Shown piece by piece: positions 1 to 11,507 of a stretch of DNA of 64,000 nucleotides. Each line of letters opens with the position of its first letter. The stretch's first letter is position 1. The translations under genes were made by a program, and so were the position numbers. Source of the DNA: Paragonimus westermani (lineage: Eukaryota; Platyhelminthes; Trematoda; Plagiorchiida; Troglotrematidae); NCBI GenBank assembly GCA_008508345.1, contig QNGE01002363.1:41369-105368 (forward strand). The letters run 5' to 3'. A model generated the notes under the pieces. That model was not told the DNA's origin. It did no database searches and saw only the letters and a program-made list of their open reading frames with translations.

Positions 1-140
1 AACATGCGGACTATGAGGCCATAAGCACCATGAAGTACTCCTATTGACAAGAAATATTGCAAGGCTTGTGGCTGTACCTTACTTCGTTGTTTTGTAACGT
101 GTCTAATTTATACAACTGTTGTGGGTCAAGAATGTAGGTA

Positions 141-390
141 GCTCAAGGGTTCTTTATTCGGAAAATGAATACATTGGTTATGCGTTTCAACAGGACCACC
201 AACATGGTTGCCACGGAGAAACCATGTAGCAAGAACCATTTCATGCGATTATGTACTCTAAAGTTTCGCTTTGTATTTTTCCCGCATCCATTTCAATATC
301 AACGTCCATGCTCTTGTTCCGCTACTGAATAGTAGTTGTGTGAGTAGTATAGAGAGATCGCTTATCTTCACTGCATAATTCTGCCGTAGT
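141..390 (+). repeat. R1 dispersed repeat, copy a
   Basis: Shares ctcaagggttctttattcgg, ggttatgcgtttcaacagga, aaccatttcatgcgat and gctactgaatagtagttgtg with copy b, in the same order and strand. The two copies lie about 300 bases apart in direct orientation. Confidence 0.65.
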
Positions 391-687
391 TGTACGTGTG
401 ACCAAGGAAAGTGAAATAAAGTCATTGTTAATATTTCAGGAAGCTAATTTAAATTGCAGTTTGAACCTCACACGCTAAACATAGTTCCGAAAGATTCATT
501 GTTTCTCACTGCTCTACAGTCATTAAGGTGAACACCAAATGAGTGGCATTTTCGGACATATATTCGAATGGGTATACCGTCAACTCCTTCAAATTGATGG
601 ATAGAGAACGCTGAAACGTAGAAATAAATATTTCAAACACCATCTGTGCACGTATGCGACTGTGTCTGTACGTCATGTATCGTAGCA

Positions 688-1140
688 GCATGATTATATG
701 GCGTTGCGATGTGTGCGATCCTGAATGCGCTGGCCGTTTGAGATTAGTATGTTACCGATGTACTGCTAGTGTTGTGAGCCGAGAACGCGGATGGCACAAA
801 GGTTATTTATTCGGGGAAACCAGTACATGGGTTATGCGTCTCAACCGGACTATGAACAAAAACACTCATCTGCACACAACACTGGTCTCCGGACTTTCAA
901 TGCTTAATTCCTTCATATGGCAAAAGCCATTCCATGTGATGCTGCCCTCCAATGATACTTCCCGTATCTCTCCGGTACTTGTTTCGCGGCCATTTCGATC
1001 CATGCTGTCGTCTCGCTACTGAGTAGTGGTGGTGTAAGTAGTATCGTTCAACCGTCCATCCTCACTACACTAATGCACCGTCAGTGAAGAAAACTAATAC
1101 GTTACTCTCAGGTAGGTCATGTCAGTTATATCCGTTTATC
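688..1140 (+). repeat. R1 dispersed repeat, copy b
   Basis: This is the longest copy of a family of unknown class found at least four times. Landmarks are gttgcgatgtgtgcg, gcggatggcacaaaggttat, ttattcgggg, tccatgtgatgctgc, gctactgagtagtggtggtg and aatacgtta with gtcagttatatc. It has no coding frame I recognise. A GC-richer block at 1,140-1,440 follows and may belong to it. Confidence 0.7.
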
Positions 1141-2711
1141 GTTCGTGTGGGCCAACGGCCATCGTGGCTTGACAAACAGCTCGGGGCCATGTGGCCGTCT
1201 TATCGGCCTCTCAGGCTGCCCATCACCTGACAAGCCGCCTAGTCTGAGGGACGCGCACTGTCTCAGCCTGTACATATGCGTCCACGCTCTCACCGCACCC
1301 GAACGCATGTGCGCAGTCACCATCAGCACGCTCAGCCAGTTGGAACGATCCAATTGGATGGGATTTGGCGCGATTGGACCAGGATGGCAAGTGAAAGCCA
1401 CAACTGAACAAGACAGGACACGAGCGTCACTGCGTTAGGCTTGTTCATCAATCCCAACAATGAAGATCCAAACCATTGGCTTAATCTTTCCATTGACTAT
1501 CATTGAGATATCGCTATTGGTTAGTGGGTGGTCAAGTAATCGCGGCTAGGAGTTCCACTACAATCATACACGACAGGCATTCAGTAATGATTGATTGTCA
1601 ACAATCAAAATTATCGGATGCTTACGAGTTGTTCTGAGATATGGTCTGACGATATATTCGAAAAATGCAGTAGCCAACAGTTCTGATGAAAAGGAGGCAT
1701 ACTTTGGCTAATTACTTAATCATTACCCGATCGGATGCAAAAACCTCCGGGTGCCAAGGCTTCTTTGGGCCGATCCTGAGTTGCCTCTGGCGAAGAGGAA
1801 TTGTGACGAGTTTAATATTCGAGTTAAGTTGAAAACACATTTGAAAAACCGAAACCTGATTATTCGTTTCATCAGTACAATGGTAAGACACATCGTAGGA
1901 TGTTAGCATTTCGTTTTGGTGCATCAGCTGCATACTAAAAGCTAGGTCACTAAATGAAGTAACTAGAACACACGATGTGAAGCAAAATATGTCAAGAAAA
2001 GAGGTAGGTTGATCAATATATCCAGTTTAACAGCTTTGTGCCACTGCGACACAAACGGAATCTGATTCGCACATTACCCTACAGAACAAAAACCTGCAAG
2101 CGATATTGTATGGCACTTGAAATGACATTCGCTGAAGACACCTTGAGAAGCAATTAAAAGCTTAGTTTCCTGCTGTGACGAGCGCTGATCAGATAACGCA
2201 ACGGTTAGTGACGTTGCCGATGACTAATGAACAACAGACTACGGAGTATACGCGATTAGTTCGTAACTTCCCGGCCACCCCAACCAACCGAGGCTAACGC
2301 ATGAACACAAGGGAAAGGGGGGCCTTCAAACAGAGGTCCTGTATGTCGCCGAGTCCGGGTACAAAATGGTCACATACTCGTTCCTAGTTATAAGGTTTGG
2401 GTTCAGCAACAAAGCAAGAGAAAAAATAATGGACCATACAAAAGTCTAGAGGGTACAGTGAAGGCATGTGGCCAGGATGACAACAAGGGTTGGCATGAGG
2501 ACTGGAGACGCTTGTGAAGAGAGAAGTACACGGCCATGCTAACTGTGAAGGTCACTTACAGCTGTACTTTGTAATGCCTTTTGAAAAACAATATTTTCGG
2601 GGGATTTGAGACTCCCTTGGATATTACGCTAAAGAAATAATACAGATGAGAGGTAGGAAGGAAAATACCAATTGTACACCAACCCATCAAAAGATATATC
2701 ATAAGTGAGCT
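1141..2711. other. Unassigned intergenic sequence
   Basis: 1,141-1,440 is richer in G and C than its surroundings and has overlapping 60-97-codon frames on both strands, which I treat as a composition effect. The rest shows no gene or repeat I recognise. Confidence 0.6.
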
Positions 2712-2969
2712 TATTTAATGACGCGGGGCAGTGAAAACCGTAAGGAAGCTGTCTTGCTGATGACGCCTTGTTTGTGTCGCAAGGTGTACGCACCTTGATG
2801 TTGAATGTTTGAATATAGACGTAGTTATTTTCAGTAGTTATGTCCCTTCCCGTCCCCTTCTTTTTCCCTTCTCTCTTCCTATGTAGGGTTTGCTTTTTCT
2901 TCGTGGTTGTGTGACAGCTAAGCATTAGTGTGAACCACTGATGTATTGCTGTCTATGATGATGATGATG
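2712..2969 (+). mobile_element. LINE 3'-end insertion with ATG-repeat tail
   Basis: It carries the shared 3' UTR: ggcagtgaaaaccgtaagga (about 2,727), gtacgcaccttgatgttgaa, a C/T-rich tract, ctaagcattagtgtgaacca and tattgctgtct, then gatgatgatgatga. The direct repeat agtgagct flanks it at 2,704-2,711 and 2,970-2,977, a likely target-site duplication. It is a 5'-truncated copy, since no coding part is left. Confidence 0.75.
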
Positions 2970-2977
2970 AGTGAGCT

Positions 2978-4897
2978 CCTCGTCCAAGAAAAAAGCAAAG
3001 CGTTGTAAGAAACATTTGACATAGCAAAATTTCTCATCACCACCCACAGTTGATGCATGAGAGTTTCTTACCCTAAAGATCCATTGCCTAGTTTTGTCAA
3101 TTCTGTGTGCTTAAATCATTTCTATCCCTCCTGTGGAGCTAGTTATATCGATCAGGAAACCACCTGAGAGGATAAAAGTACATCATCCAGCTTTCCTTAG
3201 TAAAGGAATGAACAAAAATACCAATAACCTTATTCTGACACAGTCCGTCAATACTGATAACTTGACTATTATTGATCGGGCTCTTAATGTTCTATCGCCT
3301 ACCCGCAAAACTCTATCCGAGGGTGTGCCTATGTTTGCTGTGCACAACTTAAGTTACTGCTGCAACTGTACTGTTGTAAAAGGAACTGTGTACAAAAGTA
3401 ATACGTGGAGACGTTCCAACTTCTCTGGCAAAGTGATAATTGGTTGAACTGTAATCCAATGCAAACACACCACGAACCCCTTAAACATTAATCTCCTCCC
3501 TTATCCCCCTCTACTTTAATGTAGATGCTAGCCGGTTTCTGTTTTTAGTAGGTAACCTTTACTTATCTTCTCCAAACCAGATTCACTCTCCCTGTTTCTG
3601 TTACCGTTCCGTTCGATGGCAATAATCGTTCGGAATAACACGTCGCATGCATTTGCTAATCATTCAGCGAGTGTCCATTTTTATGGCTTTAAAAAGAACT
3701 AATCGGAAAGGTACCTTCGGGTGAAATAATTGCAATCGAGTAACGTTTGACAGGCAAACGCATCAGTTACTTAAAATCGGTTGGTCAATTTCAGCGCGGG
3801 CAACTGAGTTGCACAAACACTTTTTGCGTTCACAAGACCGTGCGATACTGTTAGACCAACACAGCTTCACTATATGCGGGTAAAATCACGTAACTGTTAA
3901 GTGATACCCCGACAAAAGAATCAGCTGGGTCATCATGAAGACCTGTTCATGGCATATGCTGAGAGGTGAACGAGGCAAGTATTCTGATACTATGGTACGT
4001 TTGTAAACTCGACTCTATCAATGAACTGAGTAGCCACTTTCACAAGTGTTCAGCTATGCATTGCACCAAGCCCAGGATAATTCGATTCATTGCCTTAATG
4101 AAGTTGTTTTTAGGGTAAAATAGGCTGTCAAGAGCGCGGACAAGATAAGTCTTATTGTTGTGCTGGTAACAGCTGACGGTGTTATCATCGAGCAGTTGTC
4201 CGCATTATGCTGTATGCAATTTTGATAGCATATAACCTTACGGACTACACAAACAATAGGTTGCGAGCCCTAACACTGCACAGTGAGTACCACAAACGTC
4301 TGTCCACAAACTGGGTCACGTGGCATTACTCTGAGGGCTAGTAGGGGCTCACTGATGAGACAGGTGATGTGAAAAACAGTACACGACATGATTCCTATGA
4401 GTTCCTACCAGACAATTCAAATTTGCAACGTGGTCATGAGTAGTTGCTAAACCAATCTAACACCGTGTGGGGGAGGAAAAGTGTGGTCAGTTTGCACTGG
4501 AAATAAGAAGACCCTGAATTTTCGTATTTTCACAGACAGACCAGCTATGCTGGTCTCAGTTGCCGTTATGTTCATGAAACAAGTACGTCCAACGTGAGAA
4601 CATCAGGAGACACTAATCTGCTGAAGTGAGGTTCACAGCGACTGTTATGTAAGGGTGCGAATAAGATCAAGTACAAGCCCAAAGTCCAGTAAGGCACACA
4701 CGAAATCGAAAGTGATAACCACATCGACTACTTTAAACCACACTAAATTACATGGCCATCTCCTACAAACGAGTATCAAGCTGACAGTCCAAAGATCGAT
4801 GCGAACTGACTATTGCTAACATTAACAACGCACACAGACAGCTCGCAGGGGTTGCTCTCTGTGAGAGCATAAGTGGGTCAATTAAATGTGCTGGCTT
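2978..4897. other. Unassigned intergenic sequence
   Basis: A 104-codon plus-strand frame at 3,133-3,447 has no recognisable domain. Nothing else was identified. Confidence 0.6.
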
Positions 4898-5235
4898 CAG
4901 CAACGGAATCAGCAGCCGCAGCAACGGGAGCAGCAGCAGATGCATCAAAATCAACAACAGCAACGGAGGCAGCAGCAGCAACAACGACAGAATCAGCAAT
5001 CGCAGCAACGGGAGCAGCAACAAGAGTAGCATCAATGGGAGCAGCACCAACGGGAGCAGCAGCAGATGCATCAAAATCAACAACAGCAACGGAGGCAGCA
5101 GCAGCAACAACGACAGAATCAGCAATCGCAGCAACGGGAGCAACAGTAGGTGCAGCAACAAGAGCAGTATCAACAGGAGTAGCAGCAACAACCGCAGCAT
5201 AAGGAACAGCAACAGCGGCAAGCGCAACAACGAGT
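4898..5235 (+). repeat. CAG/CAA-type trinucleotide repeat with exact 126-bp internal duplication
   Basis: An imperfect run of cag, caa and acg/agc triplets. 4,922-5,017 is repeated identically at 5,048-5,143, a 126-bp (42-triplet) period. One plus frame is open from 4,873 to 5,202 and reads as Ala/Thr/Ser-rich. The Gln-rich frame is interrupted by TAG between the two copies. The minus strand is a Leu-rich frame. None has signs of being a host gene beyond its openness, so I call it a repeat. Confidence 0.85.
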
Positions 5236-6906
5236 GCAGCAATGTTAAACTTGAAGAAGCATGAGACAGATCGAATAAGGCATGCTTGGAAGCGAAAACT
5301 TACACGAGGTACACTATTTGACTGCGTATTGCTGTATTATTATTATGGAGCTGAAGTATCTTGTTTGTAGACCGATCGATAAGTATCAGCAACGTATTAT
5401 TTGATATATGAGTCAATATGATTGACTTCATGAGCAGTGGGTCGAACTGATACTTTACAAAGAAGGAGTTCGGCATGTCAATCAAAAGACGATACTGTAA
5501 CACGCTCAGACCGTTTTACTGTATAAACTAACCATGGTTCTCTGAAGCCCTCGACCTCGTTCCATTCACAAGTATGTGGGCTTGGATGTTAAAAGAAACA
5601 CAGTAGATAACATTGTCGATAGAGACGCGCTGTTGAGCCAACCTTAGTGAATGACTTTTGGAAACAAATGTTTTTTTCATACCTGTGTTGGAAAGTACAC
5701 ACGTCTCGTCAGCCCATCACACAAAGCTTTGTCATAACTTATTCACACAGATTATGGCACTGGAGTGCAGTTTATCCGTACTAAACCAATAATCTGATTT
5801 GGACCTATAAAACGTGTCTGGAATTTGTCAAGTTTCGGTAATAAGCATAAATAGAAGTGCTGAATCCTATCCTGTTTATAAATAGAGTAAACTCCAACAA
5901 ACAGTCATGCAGACGGCATGACTTGAAAGCTAAAGACAACCGTTACTATGAAAAATAAGCTGACTCAACCCGAACAATGATGTGATTTATTAAAATCTAG
6001 ATTTGATTAATTGGATCGTTTATTTCCAAATTCACAAAAGAAAGCTTAGAGTTTGGCATGGAATACACAAATACTTCACATGATAGAATGAGTGAGTGAG
6101 CGCGTGGTGAAGAGCTAGGAGGTTGTGATCACGAAACCCGATATCCCATTAAGATGCAATAGTGTCTTTGGTCTCAGGATGAGTATGGTTTCAATAAACA
6201 TCCAAATGTAACAAAACATTATCATATAGGCAGTAAGCAGTGCGGACTGCGGGTTTGTATTCATTGTTCCCAGTTGTGAGTTGGAGTGACAATGGCCGAA
6301 GGGAAGTTAAATATCCTCAGAAAATTCTTCCAACCTGAGGTTTGCACAGATAGGTATTAATGGCTTCGAAAGTTGACCGACCCTAGTCACTTTGTCAGTA
6401 CTAGAGATTTCAGTGTCCTGCAGTGGAGTTGGCGTAGTGTTTGAGAAGTCCTGCATAGACAAACAACCCCTTGTATCATTTGGTCGATTCCATGTAACAT
6501 AGGGGGTTGGCTGAATAACCGAATCCAAATGCAAAATTTTCGAGCTCCGATCTGGTTTCAAAGTTTAGCTGATACACAGCTCCCACGGCTGAGTATGCCG
6601 TTTCCGTTGCTGGATAGAATCCAGCAGATTCCTAAAATTTTCTCATTTGGGTCACTTCTAAACCAGAGAAAGGCCTCTGAGATGTTTTCAGGGTATCAGG
6701 AAATTGGACAGTGGTGGTATTCCTACTGTTGAACGTTGTCAGGGCCACTATTGATGCATAGCAGGGGATTTTGGTTCTATATAAACTGAACATCACTACA
6801 ACTGATCGCAGCTGCAGGGCAGTCTTAGTCGCCTCCTGTCGGGGCCGTTGGACAATCACAGCACTACTTAAAAACAGACGTGGATGATTGCATATATGTG
6901 ATCATT
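5236..6906. other. Unassigned intergenic sequence
   Basis: AT-leaning sequence with only short chance frames. No repeat family seen elsewhere in the window was found here. Confidence 0.6.
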
Positions 6907-7136
6907 TAGTCGTGCCTAATGTGAGTTTAATGGCGCAGTGGTCAACATGGTTGCCTCATGAATGTGTAGCTGGAATCCTAGTCCAGGCCGTGGTGAGGAT
7001 ATACACTACTGATGAGGCCTGACAAGATCAAAACTCAAGCCTAGTGTTTCTTTTAAAAAGGGCTGACTGGAAAGTGTGTGAGAATACGACGACTGTGATC
7101 AATAAGGAGCAACGTTTGAGTCATATAGACATTATT
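6907..7136 (+). mobile_element. SINE with tRNA-like head and hammerhead ribozyme (copy 1)
   Basis: The head cgtgcctaatgtgag is followed by ggcgcagtggtcaac (like a Pol III A box, 6,932-6,946) and tggaatcctagtcc (a weak B box, 6,971-6,984). A hammerhead fold follows at 7,003-7,047, then a tail ending near gagcaacgtt. The same head, core and tail recur at 16,996-17,120, 23,714-23,921 (minus), 26,151-26,196 (head only) and, faintly, at 43,343-43,400. Schistosome Sm-alpha SINEs are the known precedent for a Pol III promoter plus hammerhead. Confidence 0.75.
7003..7047 (+). ncRNA. Hammerhead ribozyme, copy 1 (intact core, decayed elsewhere)
   Basis: Stem I is ACACTA (7,003-7,008) with TAGTGT (7,042-7,047), 6 perfect pairs. 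The core CTGATGA (7,009-7,015) is intact. Stem II is GGCCT (7,016-7,020) with AGATC (7,025-7,029), with one mismatch and one G-U pair. The GAA that should follow is AAA (7,030-7,032), losing the conserved G12, and stem III is ACTC/AAGC with a C at the cleavage site (7,041). It is probably inactive because of G12 and the changed GUC triplet. Confidence 0.75.
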
Positions 7137-8339
7137 ATCAGGTTGTGCAATCCTGCTCCCTGTTGCCAAAACAAACTTATCAGAAAGCTTGAAATCTCTC
7201 AGCCCACAATAACTTGAACTCGTCATCTGCCACAGTGCTTGGGTAGCTGTTAGCAAACACGCCAGACGCAATCTGTATTAGACGATTTTCTTATTCACTC
7301 TAGTCGCAGTTAGCGTGATAGTTGAGCACAGAAAATAAGTCTTGCTCACTACTGTGAGCTTCTGATGACTTCGGTGGGTAGTTTCCTGCGGATACGCATC
7401 GTAATTTTGTGACATTTTGTTCATTATCGTCGGTCACGAATGCAATACAAGAAGATACGGGACAGCAGTATAACAGAGAACACAAAGGGTGGCGAAGAGA
7501 TGTTTTTACTACCCGTCTTCCGGTTGGTCCAGTAGAGAGGATCTAAGATGTGTAGCTGTTTAAAAACAAGCTCACAACAAACACTTTTCAGTGCACACAA
7601 AAGATCACTCAGTGCTCGGGACACAGAGGAGATCTGCGTTCTGTTACCGAGGTCATTTGTCTGTGTGTGTCCTGACCCTTTCTGCTATCTTGGCATATGC
7701 TGTTTTGATCTCGCAGGCTCTGCTGACCAGGGCATCAGTCCTCGCAGGTTCATCCATGTCAGATTGGCCAGAAAGGAGAAATCAGGCAAAAGGTTGATGC
7801 GGTAGTTGTGGACGATGCCGGTGTGTTTGGTTTTGTTTCGATTTGATGTTTGTTTTTGCCCAGTCTGGTTTTGGGCATGTAACTTGTTTGTCTCTGTAGC
7901 AGTATTAGTCATATGTGTGTTGATTTTGTGGGTGTGTGGTTCTCCGGTCTGTGCGCAACAAGCGCAATGTGTTAGTTACTGGTGGTCAATTTTGATACGA
8001 TTGTGCGTGTGTGTTTGTATTACCCGGTGACTTGCGACACAAGCTTTTGAGCCAAACACATTAGCAGAGGGCTCTAACCACTCTCTTGTGTAGATCTGGG
8101 CGTCCTGACGGTATCCATATTCCACACCATCTATGCAAGTACAACATAAACAAAATACCACACCAAAACGGCCGTCGCGCAGGATAAACTGGCTCGTCCT
8201 GTCTGCAGTTTGTGGCATGGATGATAGATAGTAATAGGTTACTGCCAAAACCTCCTCCGTCCCCTCCTTGAATGACCCCGCCTGCACGAATCCCAGGGCA
8301 GTAAATGCTCACTCGAATCTCAATAGCACGAAGACCAAT
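7137..8339. other. Unassigned, with a GT-rich tract
   Basis: About 7,650-8,025 is rich in GT dinucleotides on the plus strand. 8,060-8,339 may be the 5' leader of the LINE that follows, but no landmark proves it. Confidence 0.55.
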
Positions 8340-11300
8340 CTGAGACACGCCCGGGGACGCAACATACTTTCAGTTGAGACATGTAATGTGCGCACGCTGC
8401 TGGGTCGATGTAGCACCACAGGACGATCAGAAAGGCGAACCTCACTAATGGAACTGAGCTGTTGTGGCATCGAAGTATTAGCCAGATAATGCTTGCAGAC
8501 CAATGTGGGCTCCGAGAACCAAGTACCGGATAGGTTACCCGGCTGACAGTGTTCGGGAGCGTGACGTCTGCTTCACAGTAGTTGGTCTCCTCAATGGTTT
8601 GGTAATAGGCGAACCGCACGGCACCAGCCCTCGAATCACGTTCCTCGGACTGCGAGTCGGTCGAAGTGTGTGTGCTACATCTGTCGGTGTTTATAGTCCA
8701 TCTGTGTCACAATGACGATACAACGGATCCGCTTTACGGTCAGCTGTTCGCCACAGTCCGGCCGGCGTCGGTGAGTGATCAGCTGTTTGTTCTGGGTTAC
8801 TTAAACGCTCGAGTTTGGCGCAATTCTGTAGCCTGCCCGAGGGACCTCGATCCCTACGGCATTGGTTCAGTCAACGAGAGTGGTGGTAGTCTGTTTCATC
8901 TGAGTGCTACTCACGAGCTGGATATCGCGAACATTTGATACCAGCTGGATGTAAGCGACATCATGATGTGGACCCACCCATAGAGCGATCATCACCATTT
9001 GACTGACTACGTGATCCTGCACCAGCACGACACTCGTGAAACACGTATCACGCAAGTGATACGTGGCACTGAGTGTAGCACTGATCATACGCTGGTTAGA
9101 AGCGAACTGTTCATTCCTGTTTGCAAGTCTGTTTATTGTAGGTCATCCGGACGGTGGCAAAAAATGGATGTCAAATGAATGGCAAACTGCATTCAAACGT
9201 CCAGTTGTCGCTAATCTGCACGGTGCTGCTTTATTAACCACCCCCCAGGGTATATGGCAACACCTCAAGAATTAAATCACGGTAGCAGCTACCGAGATAC
9301 TCGTTAACCAGAAACGTCAGGAATGGTTTGACGACAGCAACGTGGTTGAGAGAAGAATGAGAGGAGGCATGAGAAGAATGCAGCGTTTGCTGCTTCCAAA
9401 ATGGGACAGGAAAGTAAACCGAAAATAGCGAAATTTTGGTGGTATTCGCCGTCAACTGGCCGAACGTGTTCGTGGTGGAGGAAACAAAATGGGTGGATGC
9501 AGGGTTACGCCGATCGCCGACAACATGAACGGTTCTGCGACTCACTTAAGGCGATTTTCAGTACATCCGTCCAGTCTGCCAAAGCAATGGTTGACGTGAA
9601 CACCGACTGTCCGTGCACCCACTCCGAAGGCCCCATGAAAATTCTGGCGCAAACACTCTGATAGGCCTATGAACGATCCTTGTGCCATTGATTAGGAGAC
9701 TGTGAATGGCTTGCCACAACAAGGTGTCAAAGTTTCACTTGTTCTCGCCCCAGGCTTAGCAGTGATACATAGAGCTACTGGACAGCTGCGAAACCTAAAG
9801 GTTGCAGGCAAGGATGGATTGCTAGATGAAATGCTAAAGAATGGCGGGCCAACGTTGGAAAGTGCTTTGTTCCAGGTGGCTAACCCCATCTTGAAGAAGA
9901 AAATAATACCACAAGATTTTAAGGACGCTTCAGTGTACCTTTGTTTTAATCCGAGGGGAGCAAGCAATGCTCCGACAGCATTCGCAGCATCAGTCTGCTG
10001 AGCTGCGCAGGTGAGGTGTGTGCAAGGATTTTTCTGAACCGAATGAATGTGAACGTCTTGGAAGCCAATGTTCCTGAGGAGCAGTGTAGATTCCGGACGA
10101 GTCGCAGTACGGTCGACTTGGTGTTCGTCGCTCGACAAATTCAGGAGAATTGCAGGGAATGTAGCCAGCAACTGTATGCTCTCTTCGTGGATTTCACTAA
10201 CGCTTTTGAGCCTGTGAACAGGGAAACGTTGTGTACCGCGCTTGGTAAGTTTGGATGTCCAGGTTAGTTTGCTAATTTTATTAGAATGTTGTATGTGGGT
10301 ATGATGGTGAAACTACAGTCGTATAAACCCAACGCTGATAATTTTGACATTGTCACTGATGTGGAACGGTATTGTGTCCTAGCCTCAGCCCTATTAAGTT
10401 TATATTTGACTGCAGTACACACATTCGTTTTTCAGGACTCAGAGAAGGGCGACTTTGAAACTGAGTACCGGACGGACTGGTGCTCACTGAATATCCGAAG
10501 TCTCGGCACCTCAGCCTAGTTAAATACCTAAACGAAGCGCGCGGCTGTGTTCGCACGCAGCGAAGATGAACTACGGTGACTGACCACGGGTTTCGCGACT
10601 GCGGCATTCAAGTTTGGGTGGGATATCAACACACGTAAGACATTTTATTTCTTCAGACCCCTTCCAGCGGAGGCGCCGTTCATGTAGCTGCGCCTGTGAT
10701 TAGCATCGATGAAGAAGTCACTGACAGTTGTGCGAATGTTTGCTATTTGAATACCACCTTGTCCACCAATCTTTCTGTAGACCGCGAGTTAAGAGCTTGT
10801 GTGGTTGCTTTCGGACATCTTGAAAAATGTATGTGGAAGAACCGCGGTCTGAAGACGATCACTAACCTCTGTGTCTACCACTCAGTGATGCTTCCCATAC
10901 TTTTGTACGGCAGTGAAACGTGGACACTGTATCAGCGGGTCGTGTGCTTTCTGGATCGTTTCCATTTGTAACGTCTGGGACGCATCTTGGATATTCGGTG
11001 GTCGGACAGGGTTCCGAACACTGAGGTACTGGGGTGAGCACACATGGAGAGAATGGAAGCCACAGAGATGCTGAATCCGATTCGTTGGGCAGATCACGTC
11101 CGTCGGATGGGCGATGACCGTATTCTGAAGCAAATGCTGTACGGACAACTGAAATCAGGTGAATGAAATCCTAGTAATTAAAGGCTGCGGTGTCAGGATT
11201 TTATCGAGGGGAGTCTTTCGCGTTGTGAAATTGAGATTATACTTTAGCAGAAGTTGGTGTTGAACCGAACGATGTGGAGAAATATGATTTGGACGGGCGT

Positions 11301-11365
11301 CTGGAAGTGCAATGAGCCTTGTGTGGAAACGCGCGGTACACAGGTAGTCCATCGCTGCCATGGGT
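8340..11365 (+). mobile_element. Decayed non-LTR retrotransposon (RTE-like), endonuclease to RT C-terminus
   Basis: This is a dead LINE copy with parts in normal order but broken by many stops and frameshifts. An AP-type endonuclease begins near 8,379 with TCNVRTLL (family form TWNVRTLL), and 8,800-8,890 resembles the GDFNARVG ... GSVNDNG block. The linker covers 9,060-9,900. Reverse transcriptase pieces are CRFRTSRSTVDLVFVARQIQ (from about 10,084), LYALFVDFTNAFEPVNRETL (10,172-10,231) and a piece at 10,286-10,519 with the catalytic region lost or mutated. The C-terminal part shows LPILLYGSETWT (about 10,892) and WADHVRRMGDDRILKQMLYG (11,089-11,148); weaker similarity to a family ending runs to about 11,350. 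It is a different family from the LINEs at 21, 26.6, 34 and 61-64 kb. No intact frame remains. Confidence 0.85.
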
Positions 11366-11372
11366 CATGGTA

Positions 11373-11507
11373 ACATGATCATATGCTGTTGCGATGTGTG
11401 CGGCCGTTCGGGATTGTTAGGTCATCAATGTACCCATAGTATATCGTCGGCCAAGAGACAACGAATACGTTAGGTTCAAGCAGGTTATATCAGTTCACAT
11501 CAACCAA
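11373..11507 (+). repeat. R1 dispersed repeat, internally deleted copy d
   Basis: Reads catatgctgttgcgatgtgt, then gtcatcaatgtaccc, then aatacgttaggttcaagcag and tatatcagttcaca. It joins the first and last parts of copy b (690-775 and 1,094-1,135) without the middle. It sits directly after the end of the 8.3-11.4 kb LINE. Confidence 0.6.

Noticed and set aside
4352..4359. CTGATGAG as a hammerhead core (likewise at 21,301, 28,398 and 28,840)
   Set aside because: None has a pairing stem II, a GAAA at the right distance, or a stem I partner.
4763..5242. 159-codon Leu-rich minus-strand frame
   Set aside because: It is the reverse complement of a CAG/CAA-type repeat. Composition alone explains the open frame.
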